Source: Roseibium aggregatum | GTDB lineage: Bacteria > Pseudomonadota > Alphaproteobacteria > Rhizobiales > Stappiaceae | NCBI RefSeq assembly: GCF_017309185.1 | Contig: NZ_JAEKJZ010000001.1 | Span: 868,001 to 932,000, forward strand | Direction of reading: 5' to 3' | DNA length: 64,000 nt | Part shown: piece after piece, positions 45,361 to 54,566 of the stretch | Position numbering within the stretch: position 1 is the stretch's first letter | Layout of the letters: every line of letters starts with the position of its first letter | The notes under the pieces: model-generated | Database searches by the model: none | What the model saw: the letters and a program-made list of their open reading frames with translations, nothing else | What the model was told of the DNA's origin: nothing | Program-made: the position numbers and the translations under genes

Positions 45361-45915
45361 TCAACCGCCCTGCCAGAGCTTGATCGCCTCGACCGGGTAA
45401 ACAAGCATCAGCACGTTCAGCGTGAGATTGTCCCGGATGACCCAGAGCGCCAGAAGTTCGAAGGCGATGCCAACGAGGATCGTGACCCAGACCGGCATGC
45501 GCCAGGCGAAGACAAAACCCAGGAGCATCCAGATGATGTCGAAGACCGAGTTCAGCACGCTGTCGCCGGTATAGCCGACGGCAATCGTCGCCTCCCGGTA
45601 GCGGTCGATGATCCAGGGCGAATTCTCCAGGACCTCCCAGGAGGCTTCGATGAAGATCGCGCCGAGTGCCCGTTCGCAGACCGTGTATTTTCCGAAGAGA
45701 AGCCACAGGGCCCAATAGAACAGGAAGCCGTGGATGATGTGGGAAGGCGTGTACCAGTCCGCGATGTGCTGCGAGGAGCCGGCGACGTCGCTTGCCGGCG
45801 TCCAGAAAAGAACATAGCCGCAGTCACAGATCGGGATCCGGCCCATGGCAAGAAGAATGACCGCGGTGGCGGCGGTCATGAGGACGCCGACGATCAGGCA
45901 TTTGCTGCGGCTCAA
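45361..45915 (-). CDS. DUF2585 (UPF0314) membrane protein
   Basis: A 184-residue inner-membrane protein with five hydrophobic segments. Diagnostic stretches are LLAMGRIPICDCGYVLFW, DWYTPSHIIHGFLFYWALW, EASWEVLENSPWIIDRYRE and YTGDSVLNSVFDIIWMLLGF. The family is found mainly in Alphaproteobacteria and has no known function. Conserved acidic, His and Cys residues inside the membrane region suggest an enzyme or metal-binding role. Confidence 0.92.
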   Translation of the reverse strand: MSRSKCLIVGVLMTAATAVILLAMGRIPICDCGYVLFWTPASDVAGSSQHIADWYTPSHIIHGFLFYWALWLLFGKYTVCERALGAIFIEASWEVLENSPWIIDRYREATIAVGYTGDSVLNSVFDIIWMLLGFVFAWRMPVWVTILVGIAFELLALWVIRDNLTLNVLMLVYPVEAIKLWQGG

Positions 45916-46093
45916 GCGCTTCTCCTCCCGAAGACGGGACTTGTGCGAATCTCTTCTGGAAATTCGGCGGGATTCTCTCTATGACCTTGCGCCAACGAAA
46001 CATCAATCCGTCCGCCCGCAAGACGTGTGACTGCGCCCCGGTTATCCCGTGAGTTCGCGCAGCCCGAACGGTGCGGCGGGCGAGGAGACACCC

Positions 46094-47695
46094 ATGACGA
46101 GCCTGAACGGCACGGCGCCCTATCAGACACGGCGCACCTTCGCGATCATTTCCCACCCGGACGCCGGTAAGACCACGCTGACGGAAAAGCTGCTCCTGTC
46201 GGGCGGCGCGATCCGGGCCGCCGGCCAGGTGCGTGCGCGCGGCGAGCGCCGCCGCGCCCGCTCCGACTGGATGAAGATCGAACAGGAACGCGGCATCTCC
46301 GTGTCGTCCTCGGTGATGACCTTCGAGCGCAAGGGCATCATCTACAATCTGCTCGACACGCCGGGCCACGAGGACTTTTCCGAAGACACCTACCGCACGC
46401 TGACCGCCGTTGACGCCGCCGTCATGGTGATCGACGCCGCCAAGGGTATCGAAACCCAGACCCGTAAGCTCTTCGAGGTCTGCCGCCTGCGCGACATCCC
46501 GATCATCACCTTCGTCAACAAGATCGACCGGGAAGGGCGTCACGCCCTGGAAATCCTCGACGAGGTCCAGGAGGCGCTGGCGCTCGACGTCTCGCCGCAG
46601 ACCTGGCCCGTCGGCATGGGCTCGGACTTCTTCGGCGTCTATGACTGGAAGAAGAAGCAGTTCCACACCTCAGACGGCGAACGCGGCGGACCTTACGCCG
46701 AAACGAAGGACGTCTCCGGTCTCGACGACGAGGTCCTGACCGGCACGGTCTTCGACCGGATTATGGACGAACTGACGGAAAACGTTGAACTCGGTGCGGA
46801 AGGTTACGCCGAATTCGACAAGGAAAGTTTCTTGGAAGGCCACCTGACCCCGGTGTTCTTCGGCTCGGCACTGCGCGACTACGGCATTGAGGAACTGCTC
46901 GACTTCATCGCCGATTTCGCTCCGCCGCCGCACTCCCAGCCGGCGACCGGCGGGCGCATCATCATGCCGGAAGAAGACAAGGTCTCCGGCTTCGTCTTCA
47001 AGGTCCAGGCCAACATGGACCCGAAACACCGCGACCGCATCGCCTTCGTGCGCCTTTGCTCGGGCACCTTCAAGCGTGGCATGAAGTTGAAACACGTGCG
47101 CGCCGGCAAGCAGATCGCCGTCTCCGCGCCGATCTTCTTCTTCGCAGAGGAACGCGAGATCGCCGATCTCGCCTATCCGGGCGACGTCATCGGTGTGCCC
47201 AACCACGGCCAGCTCCGCGTCGGCGACACGCTGACGGAGGGCGAGAACATCCACGTCACCGGCCTGCCGGCCTTCGCTCCGGAAATCCTGCGCCGCGTAC
47301 GGCTCGGCGACACGATGCGGGTGAAGCAGATGCGCCAGGGCCTGCAGGACCTCGCCGAAGAAGGCCTGGTCCAGATCTTCAAGCCGGATCTCGGCTCCAA
47401 CTGGATCGTCGGCGTGGTCGGCGCGCTCCAGCTCGACGTGGTGGTCGACCGCCTGAAGGCCGAATACGGCACGGAAATCGGCTTCGAGACGGTGCCCTAT
47501 TCGACGGCCCGCTGGATCGAGACCGATCAGCAGACCCTTCAGAAAATGATTGAAGGCCACCGCATGTCTATCGCCAACGACCGCGACGACAAGCCGGTGT
47601 TCCTGTTCAAGAACGCCTGGGAAATCGGCCATATCACCGAGAAATTTCCGGACGTGAAATTCCGCGAGACGCGGGAGATCGTCTACGAGGCGTGA
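46094..47695 (+). CDS. prfC: peptide chain release factor 3
   Basis: RF3 is the GTPase that removes RF1/RF2 from the ribosome after termination. The 533-residue protein has ISHPDAGKTTLTEKLLL (G1), ERGISVSSSVM (switch I), LDTPGHEDFSEDTYR (G3) and TFVNKIDREGRH (G4), and the RF3-specific C-terminal domains. GAGGAG lies six bases before the ATG at 46094, and upstream in-frame codons are less likely. It stands alone. Confidence 0.97.
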   Translation: MTSLNGTAPYQTRRTFAIISHPDAGKTTLTEKLLLSGGAIRAAGQVRARGERRRARSDWMKIEQERGISVSSSVMTFERKGIIYNLLDTPGHEDFSEDTYRTLTAVDAAVMVIDAAKGIETQTRKLFEVCRLRDIPIITFVNKIDREGRHALEILDEVQEALALDVSPQTWPVGMGSDFFGVYDWKKKQFHTSDGERGGPYAETKDVSGLDDEVLTGTVFDRIMDELTENVELGAEGYAEFDKESFLEGHLTPVFFGSALRDYGIEELLDFIADFAPPPHSQPATGGRIIMPEEDKVSGFVFKVQANMDPKHRDRIAFVRLCSGTFKRGMKLKHVRAGKQIAVSAPIFFFAEEREIADLAYPGDVIGVPNHGQLRVGDTLTEGENIHVTGLPAFAPEILRRVRLGDTMRVKQMRQGLQDLAEEGLVQIFKPDLGSNWIVGVVGALQLDVVVDRLKAEYGTEIGFETVPYSTARWIETDQQTLQKMIEGHRMSIANDRDDKPVFLFKNAWEIGHITEKFPDVKFRETREIVYEA

Positions 47696-47728
47696 GGGCG
47701 GGGAGCACACCGGCACTTTCCCCCAACG

Positions 47729-47908
47729 GTCATTCCGGACAAGTGCAGCAAAGCTGCGCGCCGATCCGGAATCCCGACATATTCTGCGCCGCAGGCGCTC
47801 ATTGATCGAACCAGAACGAATGGATGGAGTTTTGGTGCTCGCTTTCGCTCGCGCTGACTTCTGGGTTCCGGATCTGCGCGCAGCTTTGCTGCACTTGTCC
47901 GGAATGAC
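47729..47908. repeat. long palindromic intergenic repeat between prfC and the KAP NTPase gene
   Basis: The arms start GTCATTCCGGACAAGTGCAG and end with the inverted copy at about 47886-47908. Secondary arms CCGATCCGGAA and TTCCGGATCTG lie inside, and the middle shares GTGCTCGCTTTCGCTCGCGC with the copy at 17.9 kb. It fills nearly the whole gap between the two convergent genes. Confidence 0.75.
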
Positions 47909-47927
47909 GGTGCTGGAACACCCAACC

Positions 47928-50900
47928 TCACCCTCCCACCGCAGCGCTCTCCGATAGCACTTCGCGGCTGTGCAGTGGCGTCAGGGCTACGAGATCAGCG
48001 ATCGCGTTGCGGTCGAGCTTTTCGCCGGCCCTGGCGTCTTCGCCGGAAAGGAGTGCCATCAGCTTGATGTCGCTCTTGATGCGCTCGACGTCCTCAAGTG
48101 CGGCGCTCTCCGTTTCCGGCAATTCCGGCCGGCGCACCGTGTCCTGCTTCATCTCCTGGAAGGCCGATCCCGGGTCGGCGGCGTAAAGCAGATCCGTCAG
48201 GGCGGGATAGGAGGCGAGCAGGCGCCAGGTCCTGGGCCATTCCGTCATGACGACAACCCAGCGGGCGAGTTGCAGCCAGCGGGCGTCGTCGGGCTTCCAG
48301 CCGCGCTCGCGGAAGGCGACCGCATTGTACATGGTGACCGCGTTGATGATCCGTTTGATCTGCCGGGGATTGGCCGGCAGGTGCTCGGCGAGCGGTTCCA
48401 GCCGGTGGGAAATCTCCGTTTCGACGTCCTCGTCCGAAGCCGCGTGGATCGTGTATTCGTCCTTGAACCAGGCATCGAAGGCCTCCGGATTGGAGATCAC
48501 CCGGGCCACATCCTCCTTCGCCGTTTCCGGGGCAGGGGAGGTTGCCATCGCGCTTTCCGCCTTTTCCCGCACCCGTTCCTTCAGCGCCTCGCTGTCGAGA
48601 ACCGGCGCCGGGTTTTCCTTCACAGCGCGCTGGAAGAAGACCCTCAGGTTCTGCGTCGCGCCGCTTGAAAGATCCGTCGCGGCGTCCTTGTGCCGGTCGG
48701 CCTTCGCGCCCAGAAGCAGATGGCGGACATAGTCCTTCTGCCGCTCCGGGACGAGGCCCGGCAGGATGAAGGACATCTGGATCGCCTTTTCGACAAAGCG
48801 CGCGCCGAAGGTCTGCTCCGGTCCGACACTGACCTTGTTCATGTCCTTGTGATGGACCTCGAAGGCCCGCTCGATCCAGTCGCGGTCGCCGAGTACGACG
48901 AAGACCACGCGCGGACTGCGCAAGAGCGTCTGCATGCCGCGCACCAGATCAACGATGAACGCCGGGCTGCACCGGTCGAGATCGTCGACGATCACCAGAA
49001 CCGGACGCTTCAGCCGTTCCATGGTCCTGTAGAAATGACGGCGGAACCGCTCGAACGGGTCGCCCGCGCCGAGCGACATGCGTTCGGCGAGCGTATCGGT
49101 GCCGGGGCGGATGGATTCGGTGAAGAGCGTGCCGACGCCCCAAAGGAAGCTGATCCCGGTCAGTCCTCCGAGCAGGAACCCAAAGCCGTTGGAGACCGCG
49201 AACCCGGCCTTCGCCTTGTCGTCCGTTCCGAGCACGTCGATCACCCCGGCCCAGGTGAGCGCCAGGAACAGGGCACCGCTGGCAAGGGCCGTCAGGAACA
49301 GCGTCTTGACCTTCGGGTTCCACAGCCGCCACCAGATCTCCGGTCCCCACAGACGCAGCTTCAGAAGCTGTCGCTCAACCCATCCCGGCTTGCCGGCCGG
49401 GCCGCTGCCCACCTCCACAGGTGCCCAGCCTTCGTAAATGACGGAATCGAAGCAGCGTTTGCGGATGGTCTGGTAAAACACCCACCAGGGCGGCTTCACA
49501 TGCTGGGCTTGCCAGGCGTTGAAGGGCACCACGATCCAGGGACGGCGGGCGTCCTCCGGCCAGTCGCGACCGTCGCCGGTTCCGCCCGTCCCGTCTCTGG
49601 GCAGCGGATCGCTCAGGAAAACGGTCGAGATATCCGCGTCGCCGTAGCGTTTCGTCAAAAACGAGGTTTTGCCGTGCCGGTAACCGGTCGGGTTGAGCAC
49701 GCGGGCCAGGAAATTGGCGAAGGTCGTCTTGCCGCCGCCCCAGGGCGCATCGAGATGGAGCACGAACCCGGCTCGCGTGCTCTGCCTCGACCGGTCGAAG
49801 AAAACGTCGTCCTGTTGTCCGGTCGCCGTGATTTCGTCTTCGTGAACCCCTGTCCAGCCGGTTGCGTCGTGGGGTGGATCCGCTGCCGGACCATCGTTTT
49901 TGTCCGGCTCCCGCCACATGGCGTCGTTGAGCCGGCACCAGATCAGATGGAGCCGGCGGGCGAGCGCGATGGCCAGAATGCCCCGGCCGAGATCGTCGCG
50001 CTCGGTCTCCGCGTCGTCGGGCGAGAACCGGGTCTCTGAGTCGACCTCGTCGTGGCCTGTTCCGGTCCCCTGTCCCGATTGCGACGCGCCCTGGCCGGTG
50101 TCTCCCCGGTTCGGTTCAGGTGGCGGCGCGGTGTCGGGCAGAACCGGCAGCCGACCCCTCGAGCGAATAAGGTCGTTCAGTCGGATCGCCTGGTCGCTCG
50201 GCAGATCGAGGATCGCGCCGCGCCAGTTCTTCCGCTCGATCCCGGCCGCCTCGATGGCTTCCCGGCGGGGAATCGGGTCGTCCTCGAAGAACTCGTGGAC
50301 TTCCGTCGGCAGCCGCCGGATGCCACCCTCCATCTCCGTTTCCCGCGACTGAATATGCCCGGTGCCGACGACCCCGCCCGCGTCCGTCGTGCGCCAGTAG
50401 ATCACCGGATCGCCCGCCTGAAGGTCCTTCGGCAGGGATTTGCCGGTTTTCCAGCGAACGACAGACCCGGGAACGGCTTCTTCTACCCAGGTGGAGACCC
50501 GGTCGCCTTCGTTGTATTGCAGCAGCCAGACCTTGGGCAGGGCAGGGGATGGCGGCACAAAGGAGCCGGCCTTTTCCGCGGCTTCGGACACCGCGTCGAA
50601 GGCGCTTTGTACGGTTTGTGCTGTGCGGTTTGGAGTGGATGAAGTGGGCGCGGACGCGCCTTTGCTCATTGACGGCGTGGTCGAAGCCGGTTCTTCGGCC
50701 TCCGGAAACTGTCCACGAAGCTCTTCCATCCGGGCCTGGACGGATTCCGGGCCGTCCTTTTGAAAAAGATCGTGCAGGTGCCGGATTTCGGAGTTGGCAA
50801 AGACCGGGCCTTGTTTCCATATCGCTTCGGGCAGCGTCAGGCGTGCGATCTCAAGAGTTTCCTCGAGCGGCGAGCGGCCATAAATCCGGTCCTCATACCA

Positions 50901-51644
50901 GTCGATCCAGTCGTCCCAATCCTCGTTGCGTGCATGAAGGGCAGATTTCAGACTGTCCCAACTTCCGGAAAATGCGCCGGAAATTTGGTGTTCCGGCCAA
51001 AGCGGCTGCACAACCAAACCCGAAGCGTCAAGGCCGCGATCAACCTGATCGCGGTCGTCTGACAGCGCCGCAGCGCTGGCGAAACTGCTCTTGCCGCTGT
51101 CATTTTCCGCCGCAAAGGCCATCACGGCGGCTTCGGTTGCAAGGTTTGCCGCGTCTATTCCGGATGTGGAAGCGATGGTGTCCTTTGCCTGGTTGGCCGC
51201 CTGCAAGGCGCTGTTTTCTCCCGGTGTGAGCTTGTGATTTTGCGCCAGGGAGGCCACGTGGTCCCGCGCAAACTCCGCGGCTGCAAGCAGGTTTTCGTCG
51301 TATCTGGACCCGGAAGCCCAAAGCCAGGAGATTGCCGAGAGCCTGAGCCCCGCCAATAAAGCATCCGATCTTTTGGGGAGATTCTCAGCGCTTGCTTCCA
51401 TCAGGACAGCGACAGCTCTAAGAGCCACTCTCGCGGCGATCGCCGCCGATATCTCCGCCGGCTGCCTGCGAAGCCAGGCCTCGAGCCGGTCCCTGTCGAA
51501 GTCTCCAGGTGCTGTCGCCACGTGCCGGTCCTCCCCTTCAGGCAGCTTATGCGGGAAGATCGGGATCGGCAATTCCGGTTCCGACTGGATGGCCTCAGGC
51601 TGAGGAAATGGTTTCCGGCAATTCTGTCGTTTCACTGACATCAC
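47928..51644 (-). CDS. KAP-family P-loop NTPase with internal EVE/PUA-like domain
   Basis: A 1238-residue single-gene protein. Residues 1-350 are helical, Ala-rich and unlike anything I know. Residues about 370-495 read like an EVE/PUA-like modified-base reader: VWLLQYNEGDRVSTW, then VRWKTGKSLPKDLQAGDPVIYWRT, GGVVGTGHIQSRE and the PIPRREAIEAAGIE ending (motifs given in parts). The KAP NTPase follows: Walker A DAPWGGGKTTF (633-643), two membrane helices inserted at about 781-800 and 819-842, Walker B VLVIVDDLDRCSP (881-893) and the NPRQIKRIINA sensor helix (1092-1102). KAP proteins include PifA, which blocks phage T7, and the membrane insert is a family trait. A role in phage defence is inferred. 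It is flanked by repeats and stands alone. Confidence 0.8.
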   Translation of the reverse strand: MMSVKRQNCRKPFPQPEAIQSEPELPIPIFPHKLPEGEDRHVATAPGDFDRDRLEAWLRRQPAEISAAIAARVALRAVAVLMEASAENLPKRSDALLAGLRLSAISWLWASGSRYDENLLAAAEFARDHVASLAQNHKLTPGENSALQAANQAKDTIASTSGIDAANLATEAAVMAFAAENDSGKSSFASAAALSDDRDQVDRGLDASGLVVQPLWPEHQISGAFSGSWDSLKSALHARNEDWDDWIDWYEDRIYGRSPLEETLEIARLTLPEAIWKQGPVFANSEIRHLHDLFQKDGPESVQARMEELRGQFPEAEEPASTTPSMSKGASAPTSSTPNRTAQTVQSAFDAVSEAAEKAGSFVPPSPALPKVWLLQYNEGDRVSTWVEEAVPGSVVRWKTGKSLPKDLQAGDPVIYWRTTDAGGVVGTGHIQSRETEMEGGIRRLPTEVHEFFEDDPIPRREAIEAAGIERKNWRGAILDLPSDQAIRLNDLIRSRGRLPVLPDTAPPPEPNRGDTGQGASQSGQGTGTGHDEVDSETRFSPDDAETERDDLGRGILAIALARRLHLIWCRLNDAMWREPDKNDGPAADPPHDATGWTGVHEDEITATGQQDDVFFDRSRQSTRAGFVLHLDAPWGGGKTTFANFLARVLNPTGYRHGKTSFLTKRYGDADISTVFLSDPLPRDGTGGTGDGRDWPEDARRPWIVVPFNAWQAQHVKPPWWVFYQTIRKRCFDSVIYEGWAPVEVGSGPAGKPGWVERQLLKLRLWGPEIWWRLWNPKVKTLFLTALASGALFLALTWAGVIDVLGTDDKAKAGFAVSNGFGFLLGGLTGISFLWGVGTLFTESIRPGTDTLAERMSLGAGDPFERFRRHFYRTMERLKRPVLVIVDDLDRCSPAFIVDLVRGMQTLLRSPRVVFVVLGDRDWIERAFEVHHKDMNKVSVGPEQTFGARFVEKAIQMSFILPGLVPERQKDYVRHLLLGAKADRHKDAATDLSSGATQNLRVFFQRAVKENPAPVLDSEALKERVREKAESAMATSPAPETAKEDVARVISNPEAFDAWFKDEYTIHAASDEDVETEISHRLEPLAEHLPANPRQIKRIINAVTMYNAVAFRERGWKPDDARWLQLARWVVVMTEWPRTWRLLASYPALTDLLYAADPGSAFQEMKQDTVRRPELPETESAALEDVERIKSDIKLMALLSGEDARAGEKLDRNAIADLVALTPLHSREVLSESAAVGG

Positions 51645-51797
51645 CGTGTCATAAACTTCCGGAAGCCTGCCGGATCGAAGTTGTCTTCACTGTTTCGATT
51701 GCCTTCTCAAGGGCGCGATACTCAAAGATCCCGGTGCCGGCTCGCACAGCCGGTCCCCGGCCCCGGCGATAGCCCTCATCAAGAACGATCCCGCCTC

Positions 51798-52514
51798 ATG
51801 CTGTTTGTCCAGAACTTCAATCCAGCCTCCTTCGCGGACAGTGTTGTCAGCCTGCTGACGGCCTTCGTTCTTGGCACGCTTATCGGGGCGGAGCGGCAGT
51901 ACCGGCAGCGCAGCGCGGGGCTTCGAACCAATGTGCTTGTGGCGCTCGGAGCGGCGGCCTTTGTCGATCTGGCGGTCCTTGTCGCCGGGGCGGATGGCGC
52001 GGCGCGGGTGATTTCCTACGTGGTCTCCGGTGTCGGGTTTCTGGGCGCGGGCGTCATCATGAAAGAGGGCGGCGATGTCCGTGGCCTCAACACCGCCGCA
52101 ACCCTCTGGGCCTCCGCGGCGGTCGGGGCCTGCGCGGGGGCGGACTATGTGGCGGAAGCCGTGCTGCTCACGGTCATGGTCATCGCCGGCAACACCTTGC
52201 TGCGGCCTCTGGTCAAAGCCATCGACCGGGCGCCGATCCGCGACGCCGAGAGCGAAGCCATTTACGAGGTTTACGTTCTGGCTGACAGCGCAAGGGCCTC
52301 GGAGGCGCGCGAAGCGCTTTACACGATCCTGAACAAGGCCCGTTATCCGGTGGCGGACATTGAAACCGAGGTTGTCGGTCACGGGATGCTGGAAATCGTC
52401 GCCACGCTCGTGAGCCAGTCGGTGGACCGGGAGGAGCTCAACAGGGCAATGGTCGAGTTGAAGCAGGTTGACGGAATCAGCCGGGCTCGTCTGGAAATGA
52501 GCACCAGCGAATAG
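51798..52514 (+). CDS. MgtC/SapB-family membrane protein
   Basis: A 238-residue protein with the MgtC N-terminal membrane domain (FVLGTLIGAERQYRQRSAGLRTN, here given by LGTLIGAERQ and AGLRTNVLVALGAA, then GFLGAGVIMKEGGDVRGLNTAATLWASAAVG in parts) and a C-terminal ACT-like soluble domain (about 160-235). MgtC proteins affect Mg2+ homeostasis and F-ATPase activity in pathogens. I chose the ATG at 51798, since the longer frame reads through non-conserved sequence. No Mg2+ riboswitch is apparent upstream. Confidence 0.9.
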   Translation: MLFVQNFNPASFADSVVSLLTAFVLGTLIGAERQYRQRSAGLRTNVLVALGAAAFVDLAVLVAGADGAARVISYVVSGVGFLGAGVIMKEGGDVRGLNTAATLWASAAVGACAGADYVAEAVLLTVMVIAGNTLLRPLVKAIDRAPIRDAESEAIYEVYVLADSARASEAREALYTILNKARYPVADIETEVVGHGMLEIVATLVSQSVDREELNRAMVELKQVDGISRARLEMSTSE

Positions 52515-52769
52515 CCCCGGAGTTGATAGTGGAATCGAGATATCTACTTTCAACAATGTCTTTTTTGACGATGCCAGTGCGGGATAATCTTTATTTTAGA
52601 CTGTTAAAAATTGAATTTCATGCCGTTTTTGCTGCCGAAAATTTTTGAAAAGAAAATAAGTTGAGTATTGATTAGGTATATCCGGTCAAAGTCATCGGAA
52701 GTTGAGTCGCGTAATGCTATATTAAGTGGTAGAAATAGATTTATTGCAAAAAGTACCAAGGGTGAAAAC

Positions 52770-54251
52770 TTGGATACTCGTTCCAGACCTGATGGCGTAG
52801 CCAGGTTAACCGAGGTGCGGAAAACAGGCCGCGTCCGCGAGGCGGAAGAAATTCGGCGTTTGTCCAGGCCGTTTTGGACCATCGTTCTGATCGGGGCGGT
52901 GAGCCTGCTGGCATTTGCCACGATTGTCAGTCAGATTCTCGATCGGCAGTCGATAAAGTCTTCGGTAAAGGTGTTCAAGGGTGTCCTGGAGGACCGCGCC
53001 GTACATCTGGCGGACATAACCCTGGACTACGGCTACTGGAATGAAACGGTCGACAATCTTGTGAGCCAGCTCGACATGAATTGGGCCAACGAGAATTTCG
53101 TCGACTACTTCCAGGAAGATCTGCATATCGAGGGCATTCATGTTCTCGATGGTTCGGACAAGCCCAAGTTTCAGGTGATCGCCGGCAAGGTTGGGGTTGC
53201 CGATTTGTCGGAGCTTTACGGCGGCTCGCTGAACACCCTGATCCAGGAAGCCCGAAGCGGACCCAGGGACACCGCCCCTGTTCCTGCGACCGGCCTGATC
53301 GGCGACCTCGCGAATCTCTATCTCGCGAGTGCGGTTCTGGTGACGTCCTACGACGACGGGCGCGATTTGAGCACGGACCATGTCCTGGTTTTCGCTCAGA
53401 GGATGGATGCCTCGCTGCTCGATAGCCTGGCGCGAAGATACCGGCTTGAGGACCTTCATCTGTCTGAAAGGGCTCCCTCCTACTGGCGGGCCGGTACTCC
53501 GGTTGTTAGCCATGGCGGTGTCGTGCTGGGGTACTTCATCTGGACTCCGGAGCTGCTAGGGACCAGCGTTCTGCCGTTTTCCGTTCTGGCCCTATTCCTG
53601 GTCTATCTCGCCATGTATCGCTCGGCGCGCCAGTTTTTCCGCCGCGCGACGGCGATGGTGAAGGAACTGGAAGCCGCGCGTCGGGACGCGGTTGAAGCCA
53701 AGGAAATGCTGGCGCAACAGGCGCGCCAGGATCCGCTGACAGGGCTGGGCAACCGCCGCTTTCTCGACGAAACCCTCTCGAGACTCAGGGGGGAGCAGGG
53801 CTATCGCGGCCTTCATGCGCTGCTTTATATCGATCTGGACAACTTCAAGGATATAAACGACAGCTACGGCCACGAAACCGGTGATCTCGTGCTGCAGCAT
53901 GTCGCGGATTCCCTGCGGTCGCTGAAAGGGTCCAATGAAAAAGTGTTCCGCCTTGGCGGCGACGAGTTCATCGTCTTTCTCGGGAAATCCGAGCGGGACC
54001 GAACCTTGACGGTTGCCCGGACGATCATCGGCCAGTTCAGCGAACCGGTGGAGATCAATGGCGCCTGTTGTGTTTTTGGAGCAAGTGTCGGCGTTGCGTT
54101 CTCAAACAATCCGGATGCGCTGTTGAGACAGGCGGATATGGCGCTCTATTCGGCCAAGCGCCGGGGCGGGGGGCAATATGTGGTCTTTTCCGCCAACATG
54201 ATGAATTACAGCGGGGATTTGGCGGGCGAAAAGAAGCGGCAGGCAGGCTGA
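52770..54251 (+). CDS. CHASE4-GGDEF diguanylate cyclase
   Basis: A 493-residue membrane-bound cyclase making cyclic di-GMP. A first membrane helix (IVLIGAVSLLAFATIVSQIL) is followed by a periplasmic CHASE4-type sensor with DYGYWNETVDNLV and W-NENF, a second helix (LPFSVLALFLVYLAMY), a short coiled coil, and the GGDEF domain with DPLTGLGNRRFLDE, IDLDNFKDINDSYGH and the active-site RLGGDEFIVFL. No RxxD inhibitory site is seen just before GGDEF. The start is uncertain because no ATG is in frame. A TTG at 52770 has AAGGG seven bases upstream; a TTG at 52668 has nothing. The upstream 200 bases are unusually AT-rich. Confidence 0.88.
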   Translation: MDTRSRPDGVARLTEVRKTGRVREAEEIRRLSRPFWTIVLIGAVSLLAFATIVSQILDRQSIKSSVKVFKGVLEDRAVHLADITLDYGYWNETVDNLVSQLDMNWANENFVDYFQEDLHIEGIHVLDGSDKPKFQVIAGKVGVADLSELYGGSLNTLIQEARSGPRDTAPVPATGLIGDLANLYLASAVLVTSYDDGRDLSTDHVLVFAQRMDASLLDSLARRYRLEDLHLSERAPSYWRAGTPVVSHGGVVLGYFIWTPELLGTSVLPFSVLALFLVYLAMYRSARQFFRRATAMVKELEAARRDAVEAKEMLAQQARQDPLTGLGNRRFLDETLSRLRGEQGYRGLHALLYIDLDNFKDINDSYGHETGDLVLQHVADSLRSLKGSNEKVFRLGGDEFIVFLGKSERDRTLTVARTIIGQFSEPVEINGACCVFGASVGVAFSNNPDALLRQADMALYSAKRRGGGQYVVFSANMMNYSGDLAGEKKRQAG

Positions 54252-54257
54252 CCCGGA

Positions 54258-54275
54258 CGCCGGAAGGTTCCGGCG
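54258..54275. terminator. bidirectional hairpin between the cyclase gene and minE
   Basis: A perfect 8-bp stem CGCCGGAA/TTCCGGCG lies in the 51-base gap between the convergent genes. There is no T run on either side, so its activity is uncertain. Confidence 0.5.
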
Positions 54276-54302
54276 CCCGTCAACTTGAAATCGCGGAAGG
54301 GG

Positions 54303-54566
54303 TCAGGACGCCCGTGCCGTGGGCGGCAATTCGATATCGATGCCAAGCGTGGTGACTTCGCCGGACCGGTCCATTTCAAGGCGAACCGAATCCGGATCGA
54401 TGTTGACCCGCTTTGCGACCACGGCAAGGATATCCTCCCGCAGACTGGAAATCAGAACCGCGTCGGAACCGTCGTCCGCCCGCTCATGCGCCAGAAGAAT
54501 TTGCAGCCGGTTCTTGGCAACGGAGGCGCTTTCGCCTCTTCTGCCAAAGAGGCTCAGGATATTCAT
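54303..54566 (-). CDS. minE: cell division topological specificity factor MinE
   Basis: An 87-residue protein that stimulates MinD ATPase and drives the pole-to-pole oscillation placing the septum at midcell. It starts with the membrane-targeting NILSLFGRR helix, followed by ASVAKNRLQILLAHERADD (MinD-binding region) and a C-terminal dimer domain with ILAVVAKRVNID. It overlaps minD by four bases. Confidence 0.95.
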   Translation of the reverse strand: MNILSLFGRRGESASVAKNRLQILLAHERADDGSDAVLISSLREDILAVVAKRVNIDPDSVRLEMDRSGEVTTLGIDIELPPTARAS

